DNA of 64,000 nucleotides from Lachnospiraceae bacterium (GCA_029219245.1 JAQXTA010000015.1:1-64000); one strand, 5' to 3'. Shown: positions 7,736 through 17,468, numbered from the stretch's first letter. Translations and numbers: made by a program. The notes: generated by a model from the sequence alone, not told the origin.

Positions 7736-8587
7736 ATGAAACAAATTGATTTACATGTACATTCTAATAAATCAGACGGAACATACGCCCCTTTTGAGTT
7801 AGTGGATTACGCGCTCCAAAAGGGGCTTTCCGCTTTCGCCCTGACTGACCACGATACGACGGATGGATTAGACGAAGCACTCTCCTACGCTGAGGGCAAA
7901 CCCATTGAAGTCATTCCGGGCATTGAGTTTTCCACCGAATACGAGGGAAAGGATGTGCATATAGTAGGCTTGTATATTTCCTACAATGACCCTGTTTTTC
8001 AGGCAAAGCTTCAATCCTTCGTAGACTCCCGTATCAACCGCAATATCAAGATGTGCCGGAATTTGCAGGAAGCCGGCATTGATATTACCTTTGACAAACT
8101 CTGTGAAGAAAATCCCGGTGCTGTTATTACCAGAGCACATTACGCTGCTTACCTGGAAAAATATGGCTATGTAACAAGCCGCGCCGATGCGTTTGCAAAA
8201 TATATCGGTGACCACTGCAAATATTTTGTCCCCAGAGAAAAAGTTACTCCGGTACAGGCAATTGAACTCATCCTGAAGGCTGGTGGTGTCCCCATTCTCG
8301 CCCACCCTCCCTTGTATCATATGGGGAAAGATCGACTCGACCGACTCGTATCCACCTTAAAAGAAGCCGGACTGATGGGCATCGAAGTGCTTTATGCTAC
8401 CTATAATATTCAGGATGAACGGGACATGCTTCGGCTGGCAAAAAAATATGAGTTATTATACAGCGGCGGTTCTGATTTTCATGGAGAAAACAAACCGGGG
8501 CTGGATCTCGGCTGTGGCTACGGCAAACTGTTTATCCCCGAAGATTTTCTTATAAAAATCCGGGAAGCAGCTGCAAACGGCAATTAA
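7736..8587 (+). CDS. PHP domain phosphoesterase
   Basis: This 283-residue protein carries the four PHP metal motifs: DLHVHSNKSDGT (residues 4-15), LTDHDTTDG (about 38-46), the central IEFSTEY and AHP segments, and SGGSDFHG near 245. Its layout matches the TrpH/YciV group, which includes 3',5'-nucleotide phosphatase and short-RNA 5'-exonuclease activities; which substrate it uses here is not evident. It starts 9 bases after the ABC-F stop, so the genes are cotranscribed. Confidence 0.85.
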   Translation: MKQIDLHVHSNKSDGTYAPFELVDYALQKGLSAFALTDHDTTDGLDEALSYAEGKPIEVIPGIEFSTEYEGKDVHIVGLYISYNDPVFQAKLQSFVDSRINRNIKMCRNLQEAGIDITFDKLCEENPGAVITRAHYAAYLEKYGYVTSRADAFAKYIGDHCKYFVPREKVTPVQAIELILKAGGVPILAHPPLYHMGKDRLDRLVSTLKEAGLMGIEVLYATYNIQDERDMLRLAKKYELLYSGGSDFHGENKPGLDLGCGYGKLFIPEDFLIKIREAAANGN

Positions 8588-8609
8588 TCGGAAAGGAAAC
8601 CGGAGTATT

Positions 8610-9413
8610 ATGAAAATATTATTTACGGATTTGGATGGAACTTTATTAAATAACGAAAGTCAGGTTTCTCAAAAGACAAAAGATTTTATTAAAACTTTTA
8701 TTGGTGCCGGTAACAAGCTGGTGCTTTCTTCCGGCAGGCCGCTTGATAGTATTCTTGAAGTCAAAGAGCAGGCTAAATTAGATTATCCGGGCATCTTCAT
8801 TATTGCAAACAACGGTGCCCTGATTTATGATTGCGATAATAAGAAACCAATCAGAGAGCTTCATATGCCCTATTCCTATGTGTCCTACTTACAGGCACAG
8901 GCAGATGCCTTAAATCTTCATATCCAGACCTATAATGACGATGCGATTATCACTGCCACAGAAGACGAAGAAATCAAGTTTTACCGCAGAAGAATCCATC
9001 TGCCGCTTCTTCTGTCCAAAGACTATACGACTGCCCTGACGAAAGAGCCCTTTAAGATGCTGGCTATCCACTTAACCGACCACAGCAGGCTGACCGCTTT
9101 CTGTGACCGCATTGCCGACTGGGCAGAAGATAAGATTCAATATATTTTTTCCAACGAAAGATATCTCGAGTTATTTGTAAAAGAAGCCGGAAAAGGAAAT
9201 GCTGTCCGTTTTGTCTGCGATTATTTCGGTGTTCCTCTGACAGATTCCTATGCCGCCGGAGATGCTGACAATGATATTTCCATGCTGGAAGCTGCAGGCT
9301 GCGGTATTGCTATGGCAAATGCTGCTCCCAGCGTAAAAAAAGCCGCCGATGTCATTACCCCTCTGGATAATGACAACGACGGACTTGCGGCCTATTTACA
9401 GACCATACTGTGA
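8610..9413 (+). CDS. Cof-type HAD hydrolase
   Basis: This 267-residue protein opens with the HAD nucleophile motif FTDLDGTLL (Asp 7 and Asp 9), has the SSGR motif II near residue 40 and a C-terminal AGDADNDISMLEAAG motif. The long cap between motifs II and III marks the Cof/type IIB subfamily, which dephosphorylates sugar phosphates and small cofactors. The substrate is unknown. Last gene of the plus-strand unit, followed by a terminator at 9421-9447. Confidence 0.88.
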   Translation: MKILFTDLDGTLLNNESQVSQKTKDFIKTFIGAGNKLVLSSGRPLDSILEVKEQAKLDYPGIFIIANNGALIYDCDNKKPIRELHMPYSYVSYLQAQADALNLHIQTYNDDAIITATEDEEIKFYRRRIHLPLLLSKDYTTALTKEPFKMLAIHLTDHSRLTAFCDRIADWAEDKIQYIFSNERYLELFVKEAGKGNAVRFVCDYFGVPLTDSYAAGDADNDISMLEAAGCGIAMANAAPSVKKAADVITPLDNDNDGLAAYLQTIL

Positions 9414-9420
9414 CAAAGAG

Positions 9421-9447
9421 AAGCGCACAACCTGCGCTTTCCTTTTT
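9421..9447 (+). terminator. Rho-independent terminator after the HAD gene
   Basis: A 7-bp stem (9421-9427 with 9433-9439, loop CAACC) is followed by a T-rich tract reaching 9447. The tract overlaps the stop codon of the convergent minus-strand gene. Confidence 0.85.
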
Positions 9448-9703
9448 ACCCCTCAACGATTAAGTAACGGCCATCTCCGATATCGAACACTTCATCAGCA
9501 TCCAGAATTTCTTCTTCATCGGCACCTTCCATATCAACGCCCTCCTCATCGAAGTATTCCCATACTTCTTTGACGGATCCCACAACAACTGCCATACACT
9601 CTTCCAAAAATTCTTCTGCTTCCTCTGGTGTTTCCGCAACTTTTTCCGGAAACAGCTGTTCCTGATTGTCCAGGAAACACTGCAATACTGCATCATCAAA
9701 CAT
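9446..9703 (-). CDS. Small, very acidic conserved-type protein
   Basis: This is an 85-residue protein with about one third Asp/Glu and almost no Lys/Arg until the end, with no membrane segment or known motif. I chose ATG 9703 because GAGG lies seven bases upstream; an earlier in-frame ATG at 9727 lacks a site. It begins 29 bases after the HAD gene of the polyphosphate cluster and is the last gene of that unit. I do not recognise the family. Confidence 0.7.
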   Translation of the reverse strand: MFDDAVLQCFLDNQEQLFPEKVAETPEEAEEFLEECMAVVVGSVKEVWEYFDEEGVDMEGADEEEILDADEVFDIGDGRYLIVEG

Positions 9704-9732
9704 CCTGCTCACCTCGCTTCTTTCCATAAAAT

Positions 9733-10530
9733 CTAAGGTTCCAGTAAATTTCTTATGACCTGGTACACCCCTTTTTCTTTATAAGAAGGACAAATATGCT
9801 TTGCCTGCGCCTTTACCGTATCTCTTGCATTGGCTACCGCATAACTTTCGCCTGCCGCCTGTAAGAGACCGATATCATTATCATTATCGCCAAATGCTAT
9901 CGTTTCCTCCTTCGTCACACCAAGATATTTCTGTATGACTTCCAGAGCATTTCCCTTGTCTACGGAGGCATCCATGAAATCGACCCATTCTTCTCCCGCC
10001 ATACAGGTTTTTACCTTGTCCTGCCATGCCGGAATGAGTACCGTTTCTCCCAAATCCCGGATACTTCCTTTCCGGTAAATGGCAATTTTCATGATATCCT
10101 CTTTTTCTGCCAACACATCTTCCACGATACGATATTTGTTCTTATAACCATTTACAAAAAAATCCAAAAATTCGGAATTCTTTGTTTCTAACAAACTTCC
10201 GTTTGTGGTAGATACTACGGTATCGCATTCTTTATAATAGGTTCTGAGCTGCTTCATAATATCTTCTACATATTCCCGTTTCATTTTCCGGACGAGAATA
10301 TCTTCTCCACCAAAGCGCACATGGGCACCATTCTCCGCCAGATAAAGAATCCGGTCGGCCACCTCAGAAAACATATGCCGGATACTGTAATACTGTCTGC
10401 CGCTTGCCACACAGAAATAATTTCCGGCATCGGTCCATATGCGTATTGCATCAAGCAGCTCCGGATATATTTCAGATGTGGATTCTTTTACCAGCGTTCC
10501 ATCAATGTCCGTTGCAATTAATCTTATCAT
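9733..10530 (-). CDS. Cof-type HAD hydrolase
   Basis: This 265-residue protein starts IATDIDGTLVK with the two catalytic Asp residues, has VASGR as motif II (about residue 40) and AFGDNDNDIGLLQAAG as motif III/IV near 215. The long cap marks the type IIB/Cof subfamily. It is distinct from the plus-strand HAD at 8610 and only moderately similar to it. It lies downstream of maf in the minus-strand polyphosphate cluster. The substrate is unknown. Confidence 0.88.
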   Translation of the reverse strand: MIRLIATDIDGTLVKESTSEIYPELLDAIRIWTDAGNYFCVASGRQYYSIRHMFSEVADRILYLAENGAHVRFGGEDILVRKMKREYVEDIMKQLRTYYKECDTVVSTTNGSLLETKNSEFLDFFVNGYKNKYRIVEDVLAEKEDIMKIAIYRKGSIRDLGETVLIPAWQDKVKTCMAGEEWVDFMDASVDKGNALEVIQKYLGVTKEETIAFGDNDNDIGLLQAAGESYAVANARDTVKAQAKHICPSYKEKGVYQVIRNLLEP

Positions 10531-10585
10531 CGTTACTTTCCTGCTTCTCTTTTATTCTTTTGGCTATCGTTTCCGCCTCTGTACT

Positions 10586-11173
10586 CTACACCAGATTTCT
10601 CTGCTTCATTTCCTGATAGAGCCTGCCGATCGGCAGTCCGACCACATTATGATAATCCCCGCAGATACCCTGAATATGCGCGGCAAATTTCCCCTGAATC
10701 GCATAGGCACCTGCCTTATCCATCGGTTCTCCGGAATCTACATAAGCTTGGATTTCTTCCTCATTCATCGGATATACCGTTACATCGGTACATTCATGAA
10801 AGGTATAAAACATCGCCGGTGTATCCTTGTATTTCCAGGCAAGCGTTACGCCGGTGTACACCTGATGGCTTTTACCCTGCAATTCCCGTAACATCCGGCA
10901 CGCATCCTCTTTGTCCTTTGGTTTTCCCATGATCCTGCCCCAACAGGAAACAACTGTATCTGCACCAATGACAACAAAATCCTCTTTCATGGATTCCGAA
11001 AGCTGCCCGCAGATATCGACTGCCTTCTGATAAGACAGTTCTTCCACAACTGCCTCCGGTGCTTCTTTGGTTATGACTTCTTCCTTTGTACTGGGCATGG
11101 TTTTAAAAGAAAAACCAACTTGCCTTAAAAGTTCTTTTCTCCGCGGTGAAGCGGAGGCCAATATTACTTTCAT
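10586..11173 (-). CDS. maf: Maf-like nucleotide pyrophosphatase
   Basis: This 195-residue protein hydrolyses non-canonical or pyrimidine nucleoside triphosphates to monophosphates and PPi, and is linked to septum control. It shows the Maf signature ASASPRRKELL (residues 6-16), GADTVVSCWGRIMGKPKDKE around 70-90, and the C-terminal AYAIQGKFA and GDYHNVVGLPI motifs. Length is normal. It follows ppk1 by 34 bases in the same direction. Confidence 0.93.
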   Translation of the reverse strand: MKVILASASPRRKELLRQVGFSFKTMPSTKEEVITKEAPEAVVEELSYQKAVDICGQLSESMKEDFVVIGADTVVSCWGRIMGKPKDKEDACRMLRELQGKSHQVYTGVTLAWKYKDTPAMFYTFHECTDVTVYPMNEEEIQAYVDSGEPMDKAGAYAIQGKFAAHIQGICGDYHNVVGLPIGRLYQEMKQRNLV

Positions 11174-11207
11174 CTTCGTATTGATTTCCTTTCTGCTTTT
11201 CCCTTAT

Positions 11208-13337
11208 CTATTCTCCATGATGCATTTTGGGAATGAATACCCGCTTATCTGCCAGTATCTCTTTTGTCTTCGCCAATTCTTTGGCTTCCATGCAGAAATT
11301 TAACTGGGAATTAAAAATTTCTTTTCCTCTTTTATCGACTTTTTCATAGCTTCCATCCGACTGTAAAATATGTGCCTTGACCGTATCCCTTAACTGGCAG
11401 TCCAGAATATGCTGCAATTTCTCCTGTAACTCCGGCTTTTCAATCGGAAACATAATTTCCACACGTCTGTCCAGATTACGCGGCATCCAGTCTGCACTGG
11501 CACAATAATATTCCGGCTTACCGTCGTTTTCAAAATAAAAAATTCGGGCATGTTCCAGATAATTCCCTACAATAGAACGCACATGAATATTCTCACTAAT
11601 CCCCTGCACTCCCACTTTCAGACAGCAAATGCCCCTGATAATCAAATCAATTTTTACACCCGCTGCACTTGCCTCATACAAAGCCTCAATAATCCGTTTG
11701 TCACACAACGAATTCATTTTGGCAACAATATGAGCAGACCTTCCCTGCAAAGCATACTCTTTCTCTCTTCCAATCAAATAAAGAAATCGGTCTTTTAACC
11801 ACAACGGTGCTAAAGACAGCTTATTCCAGGAGCGTGGCTCCGAATAACCAGACAGCATATTGAATACCGCTGTTGCATCCTCTCCAACTGCTTCCGAACA
11901 GGTCAGAAGACCTATATCTGTATACAGCTTTGCCGTAGAATCATTGTAGTTACCGGTTCCCAAATGAACATAACGACGGATGCCGTTTTCTTCCCTTCGA
12001 ACTACTAACGTAATCTTGCTATGGGTTTTCAATCCGACCAATCCGTAAATAACATGGCAGCCCGCTTTCTCTAACTTCTTTGCCCATACAATATTGTTTT
12101 CTTCATCAAAACGTGCTTTTAACTCCACCAAAACCGAAACCTGTTTTCCATTTTCCGCTGCCTGCTCTAACGCTGCTATAATAGGCGAATTGCCGCTGAC
12201 GCGGTAAAGAGTCTGTTTAATGGCAAGCACATCCGGATCGCTTGCTGCCTGTCGGATAAACCGTACTACTGGCTCAAAGGTCTGATACGGATGATGCATC
12301 AGAATATCCCCTTTCCGTATTCCTTCAAAAATATCAGCATCCTCCGGCAACTCCGGTACCGGCTGTGGTTTTAAATAGCTGTGTTCTTTCAGATGGTCAA
12401 ATCCTTCCAGGCCATATAATTTCATAAGAAAGGTTAAATCAAGCGGTCCGCTAATCGGATAAATATCCTCTTCCCCGATTTTAAGCTCATCCTGCAGGAT
12501 TTTCAAAAGTCTGCCATCCATGCCGCTTTCTACTTCCAGACGAATCGCCTGCCCCCACTGCCTTTTCTTCAATTGCTTCTCAATTTCCTGTAATAAATCC
12601 TCTGCTTCTTCCTCCTCGATGGTCAAATCCGCATTTCGCATAATCCGGAACGGATACGCACATACAATATCATAATTAAGAAACAGCTTATGCACATTTC
12701 GTTCTATTACTTCCTCTAAGAGAATGATAGCTTTCCCTTCTGCTGCCGGAAGGGAAACAATTCGGGAAAGCACGCTCGGTACCTGAACCGTAGCAAATTC
12801 CAGTTCACCTTCCCCATTTTTCTTTTTCACCAAAGCACCGATATTCAAGGACTTATTCCGGATTAAAGGAAACGGTCTGGAAGAATCGACTGCCATCGGT
12901 GTCAGAACCGGATAAATATTTTCTTCAAAGTAACGGTCAATGTATTCCGCTTCCGCCTTTGTCAAATCCTCATGATGTGCTACCAGACGAAGTCCGTTCT
13001 TCCCAAACTGTGGAACTAACGAGCGGTTATATGTAGCATACTGTTGTTCCACCAGCTCGTGTGTATGTTTATTAACCTCCAAAAGCTGTTCGTCTGGTGT
13101 AAGTCCCGCGATATCCGGCTTTGTATATCCGGCATTTACCATATCTTTTAAAGATGCCACCCGGACCATAAAAAACTCATCCAGATTGGAAGCGGTAATG
13201 CTCAAAAATTTCAGTCGCTCAAATAAAGGGAGCTGTTTATCCCTTGCCTCGCTTAGTACTCTTTTATTAAAAAGAAGCCAGCTTAATTCTCTGTTTGTGT
13301 AATTCTCAACTTTGGAAAACTCAGATTTTCCCGCCAT
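11208..13337 (-). CDS. ppk1: Polyphosphate kinase 1
   Basis: This 709-residue protein makes long-chain polyphosphate from ATP, reversibly. The N-terminal domain begins NRELSWLLFNKRVLSEA, the classic PPK1 start. The catalytic core has GLVGLKTHSKITLVVRR, with the His expected to be autophosphorylated, then YVHLGTGNYN. Conserved Arg-rich segments follow near the C-terminus (SADWMPRNLDRRVEIMFP). I chose ATG 13337; an upstream in-frame ATG (13406) has no ribosome binding site and would add 23 atypical basic residues. It is preceded by ppx, so synthesis and hydrolysis of polyphosphate are coexpressed. Confidence 0.96.
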   Translation of the reverse strand: MAGKSEFSKVENYTNRELSWLLFNKRVLSEARDKQLPLFERLKFLSITASNLDEFFMVRVASLKDMVNAGYTKPDIAGLTPDEQLLEVNKHTHELVEQQYATYNRSLVPQFGKNGLRLVAHHEDLTKAEAEYIDRYFEENIYPVLTPMAVDSSRPFPLIRNKSLNIGALVKKKNGEGELEFATVQVPSVLSRIVSLPAAEGKAIILLEEVIERNVHKLFLNYDIVCAYPFRIMRNADLTIEEEEAEDLLQEIEKQLKKRQWGQAIRLEVESGMDGRLLKILQDELKIGEEDIYPISGPLDLTFLMKLYGLEGFDHLKEHSYLKPQPVPELPEDADIFEGIRKGDILMHHPYQTFEPVVRFIRQAASDPDVLAIKQTLYRVSGNSPIIAALEQAAENGKQVSVLVELKARFDEENNIVWAKKLEKAGCHVIYGLVGLKTHSKITLVVRREENGIRRYVHLGTGNYNDSTAKLYTDIGLLTCSEAVGEDATAVFNMLSGYSEPRSWNKLSLAPLWLKDRFLYLIGREKEYALQGRSAHIVAKMNSLCDKRIIEALYEASAAGVKIDLIIRGICCLKVGVQGISENIHVRSIVGNYLEHARIFYFENDGKPEYYCASADWMPRNLDRRVEIMFPIEKPELQEKLQHILDCQLRDTVKAHILQSDGSYEKVDKRGKEIFNSQLNFCMEAKELAKTKEILADKRVFIPKMHHGE

Positions 13338-13412
13338 TTTCGTTTCTGTCCTTTCCCTTTTCTTACTTTCTTTTCCTAACTTTATTGCTTTCCTTTGGCT
13401 TACCATGCTGAT

Positions 13413-14954
13413 TTATAAATTTATTTTCTTCTGACGGATAACCGGTTTTACACTGTATACCTCTTCAAAGAAATCGGCTCTGCGGTAAAACAGTCCTTTT
13501 TCCAGTGTAATATCAACCGGTGTATCAATCGTAATGATTAACTGCTGATCCTTCAACGTTGTTTTAACATCCTTGAACTTCTGCTTATGGCTTCGGTCCA
13601 GACCATTTGCTATCTTCAAAATTGCTGTTAATTTGGCAATCTTCAGATAGGCTTCCCTATCCAGATGTACGTTCTTTTGTCCCAGCACTTCATAATAATC
13701 GAAATCCATATGATTGTACTTAACTACATTTGCTACAATTTCCCTCTCCAGATGGGACAACCCGATAATTTCCGTTGACATGATAATATGATAAGAACAC
13801 TCGCCCAGATTTACCAGACTGATGTATTTACCACAATCATGCAAAAGTGTCGCAAGCTGCAGTAAAAGTCTTTCCCTTTTTCCCAGTCCATGCACCTTCT
13901 TCATGCTGTCAAAAATCGTCAGGGCAATCTGCTCTAACGTTTCGCTCCTTCGTTTACTGCCCATGTATCGCTTACTGATATTCTGGGCACAGGCGATAAT
14001 ATCCTGTTCAAAGTCATGGCTTGCCTTTATGATTTTATTCTTCTCTCCATATTCATATGCAATACCGTCGCATAAAGTCACACCCGGCACCCAGATATAT
14101 TTGGCATCCATGACCTTAACGATGCGGTTTAACAGGACACTGGAAATGAAAAGCAGCGGCACACTTTCTTCCGGCATTCCAATTACCCTTGCTGCATCGG
14201 AAACTGACTTTTCCCTGATTTTCTCCATATAGTGTTCCATTGCCTCTGCCTCAATGCAGGAATCTGCCACCGCAGACATTTTATTCTCCACCACTGCTGA
14301 AATATAATCATCTACAACAATGATGTTTTCAATCTGCCGGTCTTTTAAGTACAGCTTCTTAAAAACCGCAAGCTGAGAGCTGATAAATTCGTCAATCATC
14401 ATCTCATACTGTCCGGGCCGTATATTTAAGTGGCTCATTTTATCCTGCAGACGTAAGATACCAAGCTTCATATTCTGTGTCGTAACAAGGGTATCCTTTA
14501 CAAAAAGAGAAATCTGAATACTTCCGCCACCAATATCTAAAATTGCGGTTTCCTTTTCAATGACCTTATTGAACACCTTGCCCTTTGATGCAATGGATTT
14601 ATAATCTAAGAAACGCTGCTCTGAGTTACTTAATACTTCAATTTTAATTCCGGTTCTCTGCTCTATCTGGTCTAAGACAATCAGCGTATTTTCCGTTTCC
14701 CGGATAGCACTGGTACCATAGGCTTTATAATCTTCTACCTTGTAGCTTGCCATAATCTCTTTGTATTCCCGCAACACGCGGCAAAGCTCGTCCACTCTTT
14801 CATAACTGATTTTGCCCGTTGCAAAGGTGTCTGTTCCCAAATCAATACGATGTCTTACACAATCAATCTCTTTTAACCCGTTCTGTCTGGATACTTCAAA
14901 TATTTTCATTGCCAGCTCATATGAGCCGACATCAATTGCCGCAAATGTTTTCAT
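13413..14954 (-). CDS. ppx: Exopolyphosphatase, Ppx/GppA family with HD domain
   Basis: This 513-residue protein probably releases phosphate from polyphosphate ends and may also act on pppGpp. The N-terminal ASKHA-fold halves are seen in FAAIDVGSYELAMKI (residues 3-17) and AILDIGGGSIQISLF near 140. A C-terminal HD domain (from about 320) has LLHDCGKYI. ATG 14954 is preceded by an AGGGG site and begins 8 bases after the AAA ATPase stop. The second residue pair of the first motif is DVGSYE rather than the more usual DxGSNS, an unremarkable variant. Confidence 0.9.
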   Translation of the reverse strand: MKTFAAIDVGSYELAMKIFEVSRQNGLKEIDCVRHRIDLGTDTFATGKISYERVDELCRVLREYKEIMASYKVEDYKAYGTSAIRETENTLIVLDQIEQRTGIKIEVLSNSEQRFLDYKSIASKGKVFNKVIEKETAILDIGGGSIQISLFVKDTLVTTQNMKLGILRLQDKMSHLNIRPGQYEMMIDEFISSQLAVFKKLYLKDRQIENIIVVDDYISAVVENKMSAVADSCIEAEAMEHYMEKIREKSVSDAARVIGMPEESVPLLFISSVLLNRIVKVMDAKYIWVPGVTLCDGIAYEYGEKNKIIKASHDFEQDIIACAQNISKRYMGSKRRSETLEQIALTIFDSMKKVHGLGKRERLLLQLATLLHDCGKYISLVNLGECSYHIIMSTEIIGLSHLEREIVANVVKYNHMDFDYYEVLGQKNVHLDREAYLKIAKLTAILKIANGLDRSHKQKFKDVKTTLKDQQLIITIDTPVDITLEKGLFYRRADFFEEVYSVKPVIRQKKINL

Positions 14955-14962
14955 ATACACCC

Positions 14963-16237
14963 CTATGCCTGTCCTAACAAATAATCGATAAACTGCTGTG
15001 CTGTTCTGCCGGATAATCCACCATGCGCGAGCTCCCATTTATTTGCTTCCAGAAGTAGTTCTTCCTCCGGCATCGTAACACCGTAACGCTCCGCCAGTGC
15101 CTTCACAATCTGCTGAAACTGCTTTTTATCCGGTGCACAGAAGAAAATGGTTACTCCGAAGCGGGAAACCAAAGAAAGTTTCTCCTGTACGGTATCTCCC
15201 GCATGCAGATCATCTCTGCGGTCTTCCTTGTCACTGAATTTTTCTCTTACCAGATGTCTTCTGTTGGAGGTTGCATAAATCAAGACATTGTTCGGCTTTT
15301 TCTCCAGACCGCCTTCAATGACCGCTTTCAGATATTTGTATTCGATTTCAAAATCCTCAAAGCTTAAATCATCCATATAAATAATGAATTTGTAATTACG
15401 GTTTTTAATCTGGGCAATCACATCATTCAAATCCTGGAACTGATGCTTGTATACCTCAATAATGCGCAATCCGTCATCATAATATTCATTGGCAATTGCC
15501 TTGATGCTGGAGGATTTTCCGGTACCTGCATCCCCGAATAGCAGGCAGTTATTTGCTTTTCTGCCTTTTACAAACGCTTCCGTATTATCAATCAGCTTTT
15601 TCTTCGGAATTTCATAACCAACAAGATCATCCAGATGCACATGGGCTATATTTAAAATCGGCACAATCTGCACCCCGTTTTCATCATGTTTGATACGGAA
15701 TGCTTTATGCAGACCGAACTTGCCTACCCCATAATCCTTATAAAACTCCGTCAGTGTATCTTTCATGGCTTCCGGCGTATCATCGGAATTAAACTGCATA
15801 GCCAAATGACAGATCCGGTCGCGGATACGGGTATTGTATACCTTGCTCTCCTGAAAGCAGCTCTCATAAGAAAGCACCATGGCAAATTCCGGCACGCCAA
15901 GCATCTGTATCATGTCTGTAAAATCATAATCATACAGTTCCTTAAAAATACGGATGTCATGCAGCACCAGTTCATTGATGGTACCTTCCACATTGCCCCG
16001 GATTTCACATGCCTTGCTGTAACTGTTTTCATTGTTCACAAGCAGATTCGCCAGATAACAGTGCCACAGATTTCCATAAAATCCATGCGATGCGGCAATC
16101 TCCAGCAGCCGGTGCATACAGTCGTAACAAAGCGTCCTGTCCTTTTCGTCCCGGTAGTGCTCCATAAGATGCACCATATCCCGCAGCAAATCCCCTTGCG
16201 CAAAGTCCTTATATATAATCAACTCATCTATTCTCAT
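14963..16237 (-). CDS. DUF815-type AAA ATPase
   Basis: This 424-residue protein has an N-terminal helical region (about 1-190) and a C-terminal AAA domain. The domain has Walker A GDAGTGKSS (about 235-243), Walker B FIIYMDDLSFEDF, a sensor-like IYATSNRRHL and a possible arginine finger in the REKFSDKEDRRDD stretch. This matches DUF815/DUF815-like AAA proteins of unknown role. It lies 8 bases upstream of ppx and 11 bases downstream of pheA. Its conserved partners here suggest a link with polyphosphate or stress metabolism, but that is only context. Confidence 0.85.
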   Translation of the reverse strand: MRIDELIIYKDFAQGDLLRDMVHLMEHYRDEKDRTLCYDCMHRLLEIAASHGFYGNLWHCYLANLLVNNENSYSKACEIRGNVEGTINELVLHDIRIFKELYDYDFTDMIQMLGVPEFAMVLSYESCFQESKVYNTRIRDRICHLAMQFNSDDTPEAMKDTLTEFYKDYGVGKFGLHKAFRIKHDENGVQIVPILNIAHVHLDDLVGYEIPKKKLIDNTEAFVKGRKANNCLLFGDAGTGKSSSIKAIANEYYDDGLRIIEVYKHQFQDLNDVIAQIKNRNYKFIIYMDDLSFEDFEIEYKYLKAVIEGGLEKKPNNVLIYATSNRRHLVREKFSDKEDRRDDLHAGDTVQEKLSLVSRFGVTIFFCAPDKKQFQQIVKALAERYGVTMPEEELLLEANKWELAHGGLSGRTAQQFIDYLLGQA

Positions 16238-16248
16238 GGTAAATCTCC

Positions 16249-17379
16249 TTAGTAATTCCCTAGTATTCTCATATTTCTTGCCTCGTCGCGGAGTCCCCGC
16301 AGCGCATTTTTCACCGCACTGTCTGCCAGATTACCATCGAAATCAATAAAGAACCGGTATTCCCAGTTTCGCTCCTCTAAAGGACGGCTCTCTATCTTGG
16401 TCAGATTCAGATTGTTGTAAATAAAATGCGAAAGCATATGATACAACGAACCGCTTTCGTGCGGTATTTCAAAACAAATGCTTACCTTATCTGCTTTCTT
16501 TAAAAAGATTTTCTGATTCGTCACAATGATGAAGCGTGTCGAATTGGTCTGGGAATGGTTTACCCCGCGTTCCAAAATATCCAGACCATAAATTTTTGCA
16601 GCCTGTTCGCTGGCAATCGCTGCCTGACTCCTGTCTTTTTCTTCGCTGACCTTTCTTGCCGCAAAGGCATTATTCTGCATACTTACCTGCTTCCAGTCCG
16701 CGTGCTCATTCAAATAACGGGAACTCTGCATCAAAGACTGTGGGTGCGAATAAACCGTCTTAATATCTTCTATCTTTGTCCCGGGCACGCCCATAAGGCA
16801 GTGCTCAATCCGGATAATCTGTTCTCCCACTATGTAATTTTCAAATTCTACTAACAAATCATAGATTTCATTGACAATGCCTGCTGTGGAATTTTCAATC
16901 GGAAGCACTGCAAAATCCGCACTGCCTTCCTCGATTGCACACATGGCATCCCGGAAGGTATCTACATGGAAACAGTTCACATCTTCCCCAAAATAGCGGA
17001 GCATCGCCATCTGGGAATAAGCTCCCTCCGCCCCCTGAAAAACAATTCTGGCATTTTCCACATCCAGCCTGTCCACTTCAATAAACGGCAATTTCCCCAG
17101 GCTTCCTTTTTCCGCCAGCTTCTTGTACTGTAATTTTCGGCTCATGGACATAATCTGCTCAAAAAGCTCCTGCACACCATGCGCATTAAATTCATTGTGC
17201 GTCAATGCTCTTACCTTACGCAGTTTCTCTTCTTCCCGTGTTTTATCAAATACTTTTTTACCGGTTTCTATTTTATAATCTGCCACCTGTGAAGAAACAT
17301 CCATACGTTTCTCATACAACTGCACAATCTGTTCGTCAATTTCATCAATCCGTTTTCTTAATTCTAACAAGTCCACCAT
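16249..17379 (-). CDS. pheA: Bifunctional chorismate mutase / prephenate dehydratase
   Basis: This 376-residue protein converts chorismate to prephenate and then phenylpyruvate for phenylalanine synthesis. An AroQ-type chorismate mutase domain (about 1-90) starts DLLELRKRIDEIDEQIVQLY. The dehydratase domain (about 110-285) has FQGAEGAYSQMA and the NSTRFIIV motif with the catalytic Thr-Arg-Phe. The C-terminal ACT domain has HESGSLYHMLSHF and ESRPLEERNWEYRF, the usual phenylalanine-binding motifs, so feedback inhibition is expected. First gene of the long minus-strand cluster; its promoter lies at 17421-17449. Confidence 0.96.
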   Translation of the reverse strand: MVDLLELRKRIDEIDEQIVQLYEKRMDVSSQVADYKIETGKKVFDKTREEEKLRKVRALTHNEFNAHGVQELFEQIMSMSRKLQYKKLAEKGSLGKLPFIEVDRLDVENARIVFQGAEGAYSQMAMLRYFGEDVNCFHVDTFRDAMCAIEEGSADFAVLPIENSTAGIVNEIYDLLVEFENYIVGEQIIRIEHCLMGVPGTKIEDIKTVYSHPQSLMQSSRYLNEHADWKQVSMQNNAFAARKVSEEKDRSQAAIASEQAAKIYGLDILERGVNHSQTNSTRFIIVTNQKIFLKKADKVSICFEIPHESGSLYHMLSHFIYNNLNLTKIESRPLEERNWEYRFFIDFDGNLADSAVKNALRGLRDEARNMRILGNY

Positions 17380-17420
17380 ATGTAACCATACCCTTCCGTT
17401 TCATAATTACTACCGTAATA

Positions 17421-17449
17421 ATCTTATAACAAATCCCACTTGATAGCAA
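17421..17449 (-). promoter_or_regulatory. Probable promoter of the pheA-ppx-ppk1 unit
   Basis: On the minus strand, TTGCTA (17449-17444) and TAAGAT (17426-17421) are 17 bases apart. Its -35 overlaps the -35 of the opposing promoter at 17440-17468. Confidence 0.55.
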
Positions 17450-17468
17450 GCAGGTTTGCGACTATACT
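17440..17468 (+). promoter_or_regulatory. Promoter of the DUF5050 gene
   Basis: TTGATA (17440-17445) and TATACT (17463-17468) are 17 bases apart, about 43 bases before the start codon, with an AGGAGA site in between. Confidence 0.75.
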
